Notes: generated by a model from the letters alone, not told the origin. A DNA stretch of 64,000 nucleotides from Bacteroidia bacterium (GCA_030428705.1 JAUIDI010000001.1:901427-965426); one strand, 5' to 3'; shown: positions 45,984-56,095, numbered from the stretch's first letter. Numbers and translations: made by a program.

Positions 45984-47603
45984 TTATCTGGGAAGACCTG
46001 TTAGTTTAAACAATACGGAACCTTCTAAAGAAGCACTTCCTTCATCGATAGCAGTGGGGTCGACAAATTTAAGTCCGTCCGCTCTTATGGCCGTTTCAGG
46101 AGTAGTGCCATAGTTCCAACCATGTACTTGGGCACCGCCCATAAATGTAGGCTCTGAAGAACCAATGATATTGGTAACATCGATCAGACCGGTTATTTCC
46201 CACATATCAGTGGTAGTACCGATTCCCAAACCTGCGGCTACTGTCTGGTTACATTCCATCACCTCTACAAAAGCACCTGTATTTAAATCTAATTGCCATA
46301 ATTTGGCAAAGCCGGATATATCAGGATTTAAATCCGCATAACCGTTAGGATCCTCTTGGATATAGGCATAGTTTTCAGTAACCAAAATGTTATCAGGAGA
46401 ATGCATTCCATCACCTTTCCCACCTTCTAAGTCACCATCGACAACGACGGTAAGTACGGCATCTCCGGTAGGGTCTGTTTCATTCAGTTCCAATTTATAA
46501 ACACGGCCAAAACCGGTACCTCTTAAGTTAAGATCAGGATTAGAACCCGTAATCCTTCCGGTTGCGTTAAAGTAAACCTCTCTGTTGGCAGCTGCGGACC
46601 CTCTTCTCCAATCGATATCTTCAATTCGTTGGAAGCCAATTGCGGACGAGTCTATGGCTTCTTGGTTCAATTCGACTAGGGTTCTTTCGGTAACTTCTAC
46701 CCATTCAACATCGTAGGCAATGTCTTCTGCCATTCCCATTTCGAATAACTGTCCGCCTGCACCTGGAGCAGATTCAACTGGGTTCTTGCCCCTCAATACA
46801 TATAGTTTTCCTCCGTATAGATCCCCCCTAGCGCCTACATACATGCCAAAGTGTGCCTGCGGGTAGACATTGTTACTATCATCATCTCCCATAAATACTA
46901 CGGTTTGGGAAGTGTAGGCATCTTTGCCTATTACAACGGCATTTTCAGTGGCCCATTCCCCTAGTGCCGGAAGCCTTTCGGCTTCTACCCTGTTTTCGGC
47001 CGCCCTAAAAGGATTGATCTTATAAACCCCTTTGGCGTTACCGCCCCATTCCCCACCGGAAAGGTAGAGAGGTCCAAATCCATGCTCTTCCATAGTTATC
47101 GAAGAACCGGAACACATGGCGGTAAAGGCCGTTGCCGTTGAATTAACGATGTAATCACCCTGTAACGGCTGAAGGTCTGAATTCATCAGTATTCTTGCGA
47201 TAGAATAATCGGCCTCTAGATTATTGATGAATGCATAGTTACCGTCTTCGGTTGGGTAAAGTGCCGCGCCATCCATATAAGAGCCATAAACAAATGTAGA
47301 ATCTGATTCCAAGATATCCGCCGATGACATGATCATATTCAATTCGGCAGAGCCGGCGAATGCTCCTTTAAGTTCAAATATGTCGTTAGAAGTCACTGAA
47401 CTGGTTAATGGAACCGATTCCATTAGTGTAAGGTCTTCCCCGTCCTCTCCGTCAACACCATCGGCGCCATCTTGACCATCGACACCGTCAACACCATCTA
47501 TACCATCACGGCCATCCATTCCATCCTCAGGGCTACAGCTTTGAAACGTTACCCCCATACCAAAAGCTAGCATGGAAACTAAAAGCAATTTTTTCGAAAT
47601 CAT
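45984..47603 (-). CDS. PhoX-like (DUF839) lipoprotein with collagen-like Gly-X-Asp stretch
   Basis: The 539-residue protein has a lipobox (Cys23), followed at residues 28-57 by ten Gly-X-Asp triplets (GMD, GRD, GID and similar), then a large beta-propeller-like domain with PhoX-type features: EEHGFGPLYLSGGEWGG, NILVTENYAYIQEDPNG and FAKLWQLDLNTG. The PhoX family includes calcium-dependent alkaline phosphatases, but catalytic residues could not be confirmed by eye. The triplet region may be a rigid or calcium-binding stalk at the outer membrane. Confidence 0.72.
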   Translation of the reverse strand: MISKKLLLVSMLAFGMGVTFQSCSPEDGMDGRDGIDGVDGVDGQDGADGVDGEDGEDLTLMESVPLTSSVTSNDIFELKGAFAGSAELNMIMSSADILESDSTFVYGSYMDGAALYPTEDGNYAFINNLEADYSIARILMNSDLQPLQGDYIVNSTATAFTAMCSGSSITMEEHGFGPLYLSGGEWGGNAKGVYKINPFRAAENRVEAERLPALGEWATENAVVIGKDAYTSQTVVFMGDDDSNNVYPQAHFGMYVGARGDLYGGKLYVLRGKNPVESAPGAGGQLFEMGMAEDIAYDVEWVEVTERTLVELNQEAIDSSAIGFQRIEDIDWRRGSAAANREVYFNATGRITGSNPDLNLRGTGFGRVYKLELNETDPTGDAVLTVVVDGDLEGGKGDGMHSPDNILVTENYAYIQEDPNGYADLNPDISGFAKLWQLDLNTGAFVEVMECNQTVAAGLGIGTTTDMWEITGLIDVTNIIGSSEPTFMGGAQVHGWNYGTTPETAIRADGLKFVDPTAIDEGSASLEGSVLFKLTGLPR

Positions 47604-47987
47604 AATTGTTCTGTTTTTTAGGTTATAATTATGAAATCAAAAATATTTACGACTTCTTACGATGATGTTAGTTCATCATTTTCATTTAATGAACTCAACT
47701 TTAACTTTATATTAAGGAGTAAACTTTGCGTAAAGTAAATTTGAATAATTAGCCTATCGAGGCCACTCAATGTTAAATTGACTTCAATTCAATCTGAATT
47801 TTATTTTATCAAAATGTTATCTATCAGTTCCTATTCTAACATTTTGACTCTACTTGGATACTTGAGTTTTTTATTCCAACAACTTTTTGACTGATAGACA
47901 TATCCATTGATCGGAAACATTTTCATTTTAGGTCATGCGTCTTGCTCAAAATTCATACTTTTAGCATGAGACAGAAAAACATATAAA
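47604..47987. other. intergenic region between divergent genes
   Basis: These 384 bases are AT-rich with no open frame of note. A minus-strand TATTTTTG (47645-47638), exact TAnnTTTG, lies 35 bases before the PhoX-like gene; TACTTTTA (47956-47963, plus) lies 24 bases before the S10 peptidase gene. Nothing else recognised. Confidence 0.5.
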
Positions 47988-49472
47988 ATGAGAACATTAT
48001 TACTTTTATCCCTTTCCCTATTTTGTTGTTCGTCAATTGCACAAGAACGTAAATTACCCATTGACACTACAGTTACCACGCAGCATAGCGTAACCATCAA
48101 TGGAACACCGATCAATTACACAGCAACAATCGGTACCCAACCTGTTTGGGATGAGTTGGGAAAGCCAATCGCTTCTTTGAACTATACCTATTACACGAGA
48201 AACAATGTCAAGGATCGTGCTTCACGACCACTTTTGATATCGTTCAATGGAGGGCCCGGGTCTGGTTCGGTTTGGATGCATTTGGCCTATACGGGACCTA
48301 GAACCTTGAAAATCGATGACGAAGGTTACCCGGTTCAACCGTATGGGGTCAATGAGAACCCTTTTTCGGTTTTGGACGTTACCGATATCGTATATGTAAA
48401 TCCCGCCAATACGGGCTACTCAAGAACCATTCCCGAGTCAGGTGATGAAGTGGACCGTAAAAAATTCTTCGGTATCAATGCCGATATCGAATATTTGGCC
48501 GAATGGTTGAACACTTTCGTGACTCGAAACAACCGCTGGCGATCTCCGAAATACATCATCGGTGAAAGCTATGGTGGGCCAAGGGTGATGGGGCTTTCAT
48601 TGGAATTGCAAAATGCCCAATGGATGTACCTCAACGGGGTCATACTTGTTTCTCCCGCCGATTATACCATAATCAGGAATGGCGGACCGGTGGCCGATGC
48701 AATTAAATTACCGTATTATACGGCAGCAGCGTGGCATCACAAAGCCCTTCCCAATGCTTTGCAGCAAAAAGACCTTCTTGAAATTCTTCCTGAATCCGAA
48801 GAATACACTATAAATACATTGATTCCGGCGATTTCAAGAGGCGGATTTTTGGGCGAGACGGAAAAAAACCAAATTGCGGAAAAGATGGCCTATTATTCCG
48901 GCCTGACGAAAGAAGATATCCTCGACCAAAATTTAAGGGTTCCTACTCCTTATTTCTGGAAAAACTTATTGAAGGAAAAAGGTGGTTACAATATCGGAAG
49001 ACTTGATTCGCGTTATCTTGGAATCGACAAACAATTGGAAGGCATGAGGCCCGATTACAGTGCGGAATTGACTTCTTGGTTGCACAGTTTTACACCGGCC
49101 ATTAATTATTATTTGCAAGAAGAATTGAAGTTCCAGACCGACATCAAATACAACATGTTCGGGCCGGTGCACCCTTGGGACAACTCGGATGAGAACACCC
49201 GTGAAAATCTACGTCAGGCCATGGCACAAAACCCTTATCTAAACGTCTTGGTACAATCGGGATATTATGATGGGGCAACCACTTATTTCAATGCAAAATA
49301 CCTTATGTGGCAGGTAGACCCAAGTGGTCGTATGAAAGAACGTTTTGATTTTAAAGGGTATCGTAGCGGACATATGATGTATCTGCGGCGGGAAGATTTA
49401 CAAAAAGCCAATGATGACATCCGCGACTTTATAAAAAGAACCATGGCCAATGGTAAGGCTGCCAAATATTAA
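47988..49472 (+). CDS. secreted S10-family serine carboxypeptidase-like peptidase
   Basis: The 494-residue protein has a signal peptide (cleaved near SIAQ) and an alpha/beta hydrolase domain. The nucleophile Ser lies in YIIGESYGGPRVMG near residue 200; the oxyanion region is SFNGGPGSGSVWMHL; Asp lies near VQSGYYDGATTYF and the His in YRSGHMMYL. It resembles bacterial peptidase S10 members and is probably exported to the periplasm. The next gene starts 29 bases on. Confidence 0.9.
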   Translation: MRTLLLLSLSLFCCSSIAQERKLPIDTTVTTQHSVTINGTPINYTATIGTQPVWDELGKPIASLNYTYYTRNNVKDRASRPLLISFNGGPGSGSVWMHLAYTGPRTLKIDDEGYPVQPYGVNENPFSVLDVTDIVYVNPANTGYSRTIPESGDEVDRKKFFGINADIEYLAEWLNTFVTRNNRWRSPKYIIGESYGGPRVMGLSLELQNAQWMYLNGVILVSPADYTIIRNGGPVADAIKLPYYTAAAWHHKALPNALQQKDLLEILPESEEYTINTLIPAISRGGFLGETEKNQIAEKMAYYSGLTKEDILDQNLRVPTPYFWKNLLKEKGGYNIGRLDSRYLGIDKQLEGMRPDYSAELTSWLHSFTPAINYYLQEELKFQTDIKYNMFGPVHPWDNSDENTRENLRQAMAQNPYLNVLVQSGYYDGATTYFNAKYLMWQVDPSGRMKERFDFKGYRSGHMMYLRREDLQKANDDIRDFIKRTMANGKAAKY

Positions 49473-49501
49473 GGGGGAATCAGTTTTTAAAGCAATATAA
49501 A

Positions 49502-50188
49502 ATGGGAAAAATCAAGAACATTATACTTGTTGTCATGATTGCAATGGGCTTTGTTGAAAATATACAGGCGCAGGATTGGGCAGCATTAGATCATTTCAAA
49601 GAGGCCAATCAAACGATAACTTCTCCAAAAGAGGGCGAAAATCGCGTTGTTTTCATGGGAAATTCTATCACAATAGGATGGATCAAGGCGCGCCCGGATT
49701 TTTTCGAGGGAAAACCGTATATCAATAGGGGCATTAGCGGTCAAACGACACCGCAAATGTTAATACGCTTTAGGCAAGATGTAGTCGACCTAAAGCCCAA
49801 AGTAGTTGTAATACTGGCAGGGACCAATGACATTGCCGGAAACACAGGGCCAATGACCTTAGATCAAATCATGGACAATCTAAAATCAATGTCCGAAATC
49901 GCAAGCCAGAACGACATTAAGGTAGTCCTTTCATCTGTGTTGCCCGCCTTTGACTATCCATGGCGACCTGGCCTGAAACCAAATGAGAAAATTCCGGCTC
50001 TAAATGCATTGATCAAAGCCTATGCCGAGAAAGCCGGACATACATATTTGGATTATTTTTCGGCCATGGCCGATGAGCGCAAAGGGCTTCCGAAAAAATA
50101 CGCAAGTGATGAAGTGCACCCGACCGTTGAAGGTTACAAAGTGATGGAGCCTATGGTAGAAGATGCGATAGCAAAGGCCTTGGAGTAA
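49502..50188 (+). CDS. secreted SGNH/GDSL hydrolase
   Basis: The 228-residue protein has a signal peptide (cleaved near IQAQD) and the SGNH blocks: VVFMGNSITIGW (Ser), NRGISGQTTPQM (Gly), LAGTNDIAGN (Asn) and the C-terminal DEVHPTVEGY (Asp/His). It is an esterase or carbohydrate acetylesterase; the substrate is not known. It probably shares a transcript with the S10 peptidase. Confidence 0.92.
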   Translation: MGKIKNIILVVMIAMGFVENIQAQDWAALDHFKEANQTITSPKEGENRVVFMGNSITIGWIKARPDFFEGKPYINRGISGQTTPQMLIRFRQDVVDLKPKVVVILAGTNDIAGNTGPMTLDQIMDNLKSMSEIASQNDIKVVLSSVLPAFDYPWRPGLKPNEKIPALNALIKAYAEKAGHTYLDYFSAMADERKGLPKKYASDEVHPTVEGYKVMEPMVEDAIAKALE

Positions 50189-50351
50189 TCAAAGCCAATG
50201 TCATTTTCGTAATATCGCAAACAAAACCCCGCTAGAGTTATTTTGAAAGACTACACTGGTAATCGTTGCCCTTTTGCCCATAAAGCAAAAAACAAGCGCA
50301 AGAAGTGCACGAGCTATTTCTAAGAAACAAAGGTTTTCTACTTATCACAAA

Positions 50352-51230
50352 TTATTGATCGAAAAGTAGCGGAAAAAACTTTCCTTGCATTTTTTCCCCT
50401 TTGGGAATCGTCGGCACACCTTTTAACAATTCATCGTCGGTGTTGCTAATCGTACCATCGGCAAATACATTGAGTACAAACGCTCTTCTACTTCTCTCCG
50501 ATTTATTCTCATACGACCCATGCACCATTAAAGGGTGGTGAAATGTTGCATACCCTTTTTTCAATTCAATGGGTACGGGGTTGAATTCGGCTTTCTGTTC
50601 TTCGGTCAGATAATCCATTAATCCGTTCATATCTCCTGCCAATTCCGGAGCATTCAATAATCCCCATTTATGGCTTTTCGGAACGTAATGTAAGCAACCG
50701 TTTTCGGTAGTGGCATCATCAAGACCTGTCCAACAGGTAAGATGTTGCATGGCCACGGTGCGCGTCCAATATGAATAATCTTGGTGCCAAGCCACTACCC
50801 CGCCATGTTTAGCGGGTTTGTAGAACAATTGATCGTGCCAAAAACGAACCGGCCTGTTTTCTAACAATTGATGCGCGGCCATTACAAAAGCCGGATTCCA
50901 CAGTACGTCATGAAACCCCTTGGTAATACGCCAATGGCCAAGAGAATGAAACAAAACTGAATGGGTATCCGACGATTCATTACTATGGAATTCGTAAAAT
51001 AAATGATGACCGGGATGTTCAGGGTCAATGAGTTCTTCAAGTTCTTTGCGCAATACCTCGATTTGTCGGTCATCAAGAAGTTTGATTCCGGATAGGTATC
51101 CGTATTCATGAAAATGGGCGACTTGTTCATCGCTTAAACGATATTGGTCCCATTCCTCTTTTGTTTTTGGCCAATGGAATAATGACGATACCATTTCATG
51201 TTTTTCGGCCAAGTCTTGTATAACTGTCAT
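50352..51230 (-). CDS. PhyH-family Fe(II)/2-oxoglutarate dioxygenase
   Basis: From ATG 51230 (292 residues) this is a phytanoyl-CoA dioxygenase-type enzyme; a longer opening to 51347 overlaps the FAH gene and is rejected. The iron-binding HxD is in VVAWHQDYSYWTR near residue 143, the distal His in TFHHPLMVHGSYEN near 229, with the 2-oxoglutarate Arg in RSRRAFVLNVF. It is the last gene of the hydroxyproline operon. Some bacterial proline hydroxylases belong to this family, so it could act on proline or a hydroxyproline derivative, but the substrate is unknown. Confidence 0.87.
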   Translation of the reverse strand: MTVIQDLAEKHEMVSSLFHWPKTKEEWDQYRLSDEQVAHFHEYGYLSGIKLLDDRQIEVLRKELEELIDPEHPGHHLFYEFHSNESSDTHSVLFHSLGHWRITKGFHDVLWNPAFVMAAHQLLENRPVRFWHDQLFYKPAKHGGVVAWHQDYSYWTRTVAMQHLTCWTGLDDATTENGCLHYVPKSHKWGLLNAPELAGDMNGLMDYLTEEQKAEFNPVPIELKKGYATFHHPLMVHGSYENKSERSRRAFVLNVFADGTISNTDDELLKGVPTIPKGEKMQGKFFPLLFDQ

Positions 51231-51267
51231 TGTTGGGTCTTTAATGTTGTTTATTTCAAAGGACTTT

Positions 51268-52098
51268 CTATTCAACGAAATTGACCAATGTACCAATAGG
51301 TCCAATGGTAATTCGTATTTCGTCTTTTGATCGCAAGGTAAACTCATCGGGCGGTATGATTCCGGTTCCTGTCATAAGAAAAACCCCATGCGGAAAGCTG
51401 CATTCCCGAAAAAGATAATCGACCAGTTCCTGATGTTTTCTTTTCATATTGCTAATGGGAATTTCACCTTCAAAAGCGGTATGGCCATTTCTCTTGATCT
51501 CCAAGCGAATCAAGGTATCAGGGGATATTTCGTTTTCAGCCACATAAATACCTGGTCCTAGCCCAGCACATGCATCATAGGTCTTCGCCTGTGGCAAATA
51601 CAAAGGATTCTCACCCTCGATACTTCGTGAACTCATATCGTTACCAATGGAATACCCTTCTATAGTTCCCCTTGAGGTTACGAAAAGTGTCAGTTCGGGT
51701 TCAGGAACATCCCAGTGCGAATCCTTTCTTATGCGCACCTCGCCCAAGTTCCCAACCGTTCTATTAGGGGTAGCCTTAAAAAAAAGTTCTGGCCGATCTG
51801 CATCATATACTTTATCGTAAAAAGTACCGCCACCCGCATCTTTTGATTCTTCCATACGCGCTTCCTTACTGCGCATATAGGTTACTCCCGAAGCCCAAAT
51901 TTCTTGACCTTCAACAGGTGCTACCCTATGGTTTTCGATATCAAAATTATCTATTGGCGTTTGCCCCGATAAGTCATGGAGAATACTCTCATAAAGTCCT
52001 TTTCTATTTATAAAAGCGTTCCAATCGACATTGTCGAACTTATAAAAATTTTCCTCATTTTCGACAACGGCCCCATTTTCGATTCTAAATATTCTCAT
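51268..52098 (-). CDS. fumarylacetoacetate hydrolase-family enzyme, probably 2-keto-3-deoxy-pentonate dehydratase-like
   Basis: The 276-residue protein has the FAH fold with metal-binding elements GVTYMRSKEARMEE, VPEPELTLFV and IGNDMSSRSIEGENPLYLPQ. The last block resembles the D-2-keto-3-deoxyarabonate/xylonate dehydratases, which yield alpha-ketoglutarate semialdehyde, the same intermediate handled by the dehydrogenase encoded at 57841. This assignment is from pattern memory, not a search. It lies 14 bases after the sulfatase gene in the operon. Confidence 0.78.
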   Translation of the reverse strand: MRIFRIENGAVVENEENFYKFDNVDWNAFINRKGLYESILHDLSGQTPIDNFDIENHRVAPVEGQEIWASGVTYMRSKEARMEESKDAGGGTFYDKVYDADRPELFFKATPNRTVGNLGEVRIRKDSHWDVPEPELTLFVTSRGTIEGYSIGNDMSSRSIEGENPLYLPQAKTYDACAGLGPGIYVAENEISPDTLIRLEIKRNGHTAFEGEIPISNMKRKHQELVDYLFRECSFPHGVFLMTGTGIIPPDEFTLRSKDEIRITIGPIGTLVNFVE

Positions 52099-52112
52099 GT
52101 ACTTTGTTGTTT

Positions 52113-53690
52113 TTAATTTAATGAAAAGCTTTCTAGAATTTCGTTCATAATCGGATAGTTGGCGTCATCGTCCCTATATTTTTTACGCTCGTCTACCAGT
52201 GCTTTTTTCATTTCGGCGATTGTTTCTTGATATTCGCTTTCATCATACGCATTATGAATCTCTTTGGGGTCTTTTTGCAGGTCATAAAATTCCCAAGCTA
52301 CAGGGGTCGTTTCTTTTGAAGTGCCCTTCATTCCCAAATCTTGACCGTAGAAAAAGGCCAATTTGTACCTTTCGTTTCGTATGCCGAAATGTGCCGGACG
52401 ATCGGGATGGTGCAACCAATACCGATAATACATTTGTTTACGCCAGTCTTGAGGGGTATTTCCTTTCAAATTTTCCCGAAAACTTTGGCCTTGGATATAA
52501 TCCGGTATTTCGATGCCCGCATAGTCCGCCATCAAAGCGGAAAAATCAATATTAAGGATGATATCATCGATTCGCTGCCCACCTTGGATTTCCCTCGGAT
52601 AACGGATCACAAATGGCATTCGCAACGACTCTTCATAAATCATGCGTTTATCGAAAAACCCGTGTTCCCCTAAAAAATAACCTTGGTCGGCAGTATAGAT
52701 TACGATCGTATTGTCGGCAATATCTTCCGCTACGAGATAATCGAGCAGCTTTCCAATGTTATCGTCGATGGCCGCTCCGCTCCGCATAAAATCCTTGACC
52801 AATTTTTGATAGATTTTCTTTCGCTTTTGAACAGAATCCAATCCCTCCAAAGGATATGGAAGCCCGGGATACGAAGTCCAGAAATTTTCATCTTCGGTGG
52901 CCCGTTTCCAGCGATTGGCCAAATGTTCGAGTATCTGCCCTTTAAATGTCCGTCCGGTAGTTTCCTTGCCAAAGTCAAAAAGCGATTCCGGTTCAGGAAT
53001 CTCAACACTTTCGTTCAAATTTTTATGCCGTTCGGGGTAGTCGAAAGGCTCATGAGTGGCCTTAAAGTTACAGAACATTAAAAAGGGCCTGTCGGTATCA
53101 CGTTTTTCAAGATGTTCAATGGTTAAATCGGCAATAACATCGGTTGAAAATCCCTTGTATTCCTTTCCTGCCGAACCATCATGGCCATCTTTCCAATCTT
53201 CTTTTGTTTTAAGGATGGGGTTCCAGTACCTGCCCTGTCCGGGAAGTACATTGAAATAATCGAAACCCTCAGGTGGTTCCACCAAGTGCCATTTACCGAT
53301 TATCGCTGTCTGATACCCGTTATCGGAAAACGTTCTCGCAATATTTGGATGGCCTTTCGGAAGTGGTTCGTTCAACGTATAAACCTGATTGACATGGCTA
53401 TACTGCCCGGTTAAAATACTACCACGACTGGGGGTACATATACTGTTCGTGCAGAAAACATTTTCGAGAACGGCTCCTTCATTGGCCAAACGTTCAATGT
53501 TATCGTTCTTTACATAGTCTTTGAGCAAGCCTCCATATATGCCCCAAGCCTGTGAAGTATGGTCATCGGAAAGAATAAAAAGAATATTCGGTCTTTCAGG
53601 TTGTTGTTTTTCCTTACTATCGCAGGCGAACAAAAGTATCGTAAAAAGTAAAATAGAAAGACTTCGGAAAGGATTATTTAAGCGGCTCAT
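52113..53690 (-). CDS. secreted S1-family sulfatase (lipoprotein)
   Basis: The 525-residue protein has a lipobox (LLFAC, Cys23), so it is anchored in the envelope. Formylglycine motif CTPSRGSILTG lies near residue 86. Metal ligands are in ILFILSDDHTSQ at the start and YTADQGYFLGEHG near 334; GKWHLV is also present. The formylglycine-generating enzyme is not in the window. Embedded in a hydroxyproline operon, it may desulfate the complex substrate feeding it. Confidence 0.93.
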   Translation of the reverse strand: MSRLNNPFRSLSILLFTILLFACDSKEKQQPERPNILFILSDDHTSQAWGIYGGLLKDYVKNDNIERLANEGAVLENVFCTNSICTPSRGSILTGQYSHVNQVYTLNEPLPKGHPNIARTFSDNGYQTAIIGKWHLVEPPEGFDYFNVLPGQGRYWNPILKTKEDWKDGHDGSAGKEYKGFSTDVIADLTIEHLEKRDTDRPFLMFCNFKATHEPFDYPERHKNLNESVEIPEPESLFDFGKETTGRTFKGQILEHLANRWKRATEDENFWTSYPGLPYPLEGLDSVQKRKKIYQKLVKDFMRSGAAIDDNIGKLLDYLVAEDIADNTIVIYTADQGYFLGEHGFFDKRMIYEESLRMPFVIRYPREIQGGQRIDDIILNIDFSALMADYAGIEIPDYIQGQSFRENLKGNTPQDWRKQMYYRYWLHHPDRPAHFGIRNERYKLAFFYGQDLGMKGTSKETTPVAWEFYDLQKDPKEIHNAYDESEYQETIAEMKKALVDERKKYRDDDANYPIMNEILESFSLN

Positions 53691-53779
53691 GAGTCAGGTA
53701 AAAATTGAACAAACAAGATAGTAAAGATTTGTTTACCCCGAATCGAATTGCAAGCGGAAAGCCTTAAAAATTCCCTGTG

Positions 53780-55030
53780 TTAGAACTTTCTATCTGGACT
53801 CAATGCCGAAATATCCATGGAAGTCTTTTTTTCGCTTATGATTTCCGAGACCAATTTGCCCGTAGCAGGTCCCAAGCTCCAACCCATCATGGCATGGCCT
53901 GTAGCAAAAGTCAGGTTTTTGATTTTACCCGATTTCCCGATATAGGGCAGGCCATCTGGGGAAACAGGACGCATACCGGTTTTGGCATCGGCGATTTCCT
54001 CATCGGTAATCGTAATCTCAGGGAAAAAGGTTTTTGCCCCGTTCGCAATGGCCAATACCCTTTCCTTTCTGACAACGGCGTTTATTCCGGAAAACTCCAT
54101 GGTGCCGGCAAATCGGGTAAAACCCTTCATGGGCGTAACCGCCATGTTCCGCTCCATCAGAATAGCGGGCATCGATATGCCCAAAGGCCTGTGTACATTG
54201 ATCCTATACCCCTTACCGGGTTGCAACGGTAATTTGACGTTAAGTTTTTTGGAAAGTTTACCGCTCCATGAACCGGCGGCCAAAACCACTTCGTCCACAT
54301 TATAATTCCCTTTGTTCGTCGTAATTTGTTTGATTTTACTGCCTTCAAGAGATAGATCCAAAACCTCTTCATTTGTCAAAATACTCACACCTACACTTCT
54401 CAAATGGGTCACGAGTTTTGGCATCAATTCAGTGGGAGTGGTGTGGCCATCACATTCATAATGAATGGCTCCATTCGCATTGATCTTAATGTTCGGTTCC
54501 ATTTTTTCGAGTTCCGATTTGTTCAATTCGGATACTTCCAACCCCAAGGAACTGGCTTTTTTGGCTACTTCCATTTCATGTTCATAAGCGGCTTCGGTCT
54601 GGTATAACATCAGAAGTCCGCGTCGCTCCAAATGAAAATCGCCCATATCGCCCGAAGCCTTCATCGCTTCAAAAAGACCTCTGCTCAATAGGTTGATGTC
54701 CTTTATGATAAGGATTGCCTTTTCTACTTTTTCTATGGTCGAGGATCTGTGAAAATACCATGACCATTTAAAGAAGTCGATATCCCATCGAGGTTTCATA
54801 TAAAACGGACTGGACGAATCGAACATCCATTTAATACCTTGGGCTATTTTACCTGGCGATGCCAATGGGATGATATGACTGGGCGTAATGTAACCAGCGT
54901 TCACAAAAGAGGCCCCCGAAGTGATATCGGACTTATCCACTACGGTGACCTGATGTCCTTGTTTTTGTAGAAAGTACGCAGAACTCAACCCGACAATACC
55001 TCCGCCTATTATGAGAATGTTTTTGCCCAT
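53780..55030 (-). CDS. FAD-dependent D-amino acid dehydrogenase, probable cis-4-hydroxy-D-proline dehydrogenase
   Basis: The 416-residue flavoenzyme has the dinucleotide motif IIGGGIVGLSSAYFLQKQG at residues 6-24 and the DAO C-terminal region (GMRPVSPDGLPYIGKS and TGHAMMGWSLGPATGKL). Next to a 4-hydroxyproline epimerase it is expected to oxidise cis-4-hydroxy-D-proline to 1-pyrroline-4-hydroxy-2-carboxylate. DadA activity on D-alanine is an alternative by family alone. A single-subunit form, not the multisubunit LhpBEF type. Confidence 0.9.
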   Translation of the reverse strand: MGKNILIIGGGIVGLSSAYFLQKQGHQVTVVDKSDITSGASFVNAGYITPSHIIPLASPGKIAQGIKWMFDSSSPFYMKPRWDIDFFKWSWYFHRSSTIEKVEKAILIIKDINLLSRGLFEAMKASGDMGDFHLERRGLLMLYQTEAAYEHEMEVAKKASSLGLEVSELNKSELEKMEPNIKINANGAIHYECDGHTTPTELMPKLVTHLRSVGVSILTNEEVLDLSLEGSKIKQITTNKGNYNVDEVVLAAGSWSGKLSKKLNVKLPLQPGKGYRINVHRPLGISMPAILMERNMAVTPMKGFTRFAGTMEFSGINAVVRKERVLAIANGAKTFFPEITITDEEIADAKTGMRPVSPDGLPYIGKSGKIKNLTFATGHAMMGWSLGPATGKLVSEIISEKKTSMDISALSPDRKF

Positions 55031-55087
55031 TCTTGAAATCTAAGATTAAACTGCCAAAGCAAGCCCATTATAAATAAACACTTAATA

Positions 55088-56095
55088 CTAAATAACTTGA
55101 AATCCGTGTGCATAGGGGTCGTCGTCGTCGATAGTTATCGTGTTGCGGCCATATATTTTTGCCCACCCTTGAATACTAGGTATTATCGCAGGGATATCAT
55201 GTATGGTCGTTATTTCTTCCACTTTTCCGATAAACTGAGATCCTATAAAACTCTCATGGATAAATTCTTCACCTACTTTTAGCTTGCCTTTGGCATACCA
55301 CTGCGCCAAACGCGCGGAAGTACCTGTCCCACAGGGGGAACGATCGATTGCCTTATCCCCATAAAAAACCGCATTTCTGGCAGTTGCTTTGGGGGAAATC
55401 GTATCGCCCGTCCAAAGTATGTGGCTTACATCCCTGATTTTTTCATCTTCGGGATGAATAAATCGGTTACAATATTCTTGATTTATCTTTTTTCGTAGTT
55501 CTTGACTGAACTGAATCAATTTACCCGCCGAATAATCCTGAATTCCTGGAAAATTGGTCTGCGGATCGAAAATGGCATAAAAATTCCCTCCATAGGAAAC
55601 GTCAAAGGTCAACTCCCCGAGTTCCAAACTTTCAATGGTCAAATCGGAAGCGGCCAAATACGATTTCACATTGGTCAACCTGACCCAATCGACTTTTTTG
55701 CCGGTTTGCCCATAGTCAATCTGTACCAATCCGGCAGGAGTTTCCATTCGGACCTTACCGATTGTTTTCGGTTGTATCAACCCTTCCTCGATTCCAATGG
55801 TGATTGCCCCGATAGTACCATGCCCACACATGGGCAAGCAGCCGCTCGTTTCGATGAAAAGAATACCAAAATCGTTTTTAGGGTCTGAGGGTGGGTAAAA
55901 AATACTGCCGCTCATCATGTCATGACCTCTTGGCTCGAACATGAGTCCGGTTCTGATCCAATCGTACTCCTTCAAAAAGTGCTGGCGTTTTTCTGCCATG
56001 GTAGCGCCCAAAAGTTCTGGGCCGCCACTTTTGACCACTCTTACAGGATTTCCACAGGTATGGGCATCAATACACTCAAAAACGGTTCTCGCCAT
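55088..56095 (-). CDS. hypE: 4-hydroxyproline 2-epimerase (proline racemase family)
   Basis: From ATG 56095 (335 residues); the frame upstream overlaps the DUF885 gene and is rejected. It has the two catalytic cysteines of an epimerase: LPMCGHGTIGAI near residue 90 and DRSPCGTGTSARLA near 252. Cys/Cys distinguishes epimerases from the Thr-containing dehydratases. It converts trans-4-hydroxy-L-proline to cis-4-hydroxy-D-proline. The gene is 7 bases from the DUF885 stop. Confidence 0.93.
   Translation of the reverse strand: MARTVFECIDAHTCGNPVRVVKSGGPELLGATMAEKRQHFLKEYDWIRTGLMFEPRGHDMMSGSIFYPPSDPKNDFGILFIETSGCLPMCGHGTIGAITIGIEEGLIQPKTIGKVRMETPAGLVQIDYGQTGKKVDWVRLTNVKSYLAASDLTIESLELGELTFDVSYGGNFYAIFDPQTNFPGIQDYSAGKLIQFSQELRKKINQEYCNRFIHPEDEKIRDVSHILWTGDTISPKATARNAVFYGDKAIDRSPCGTGTSARLAQWYAKGKLKVGEEFIHESFIGSQFIGKVEEITTIHDIPAIIPSIQGWAKIYGRNTITIDDDDPYAHGFQVI

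Noticed and set aside
51231..51347. Longer start for the PhyH dioxygenase
   Set aside because: The extension overlaps the end of the FAH gene and does not resemble the family.
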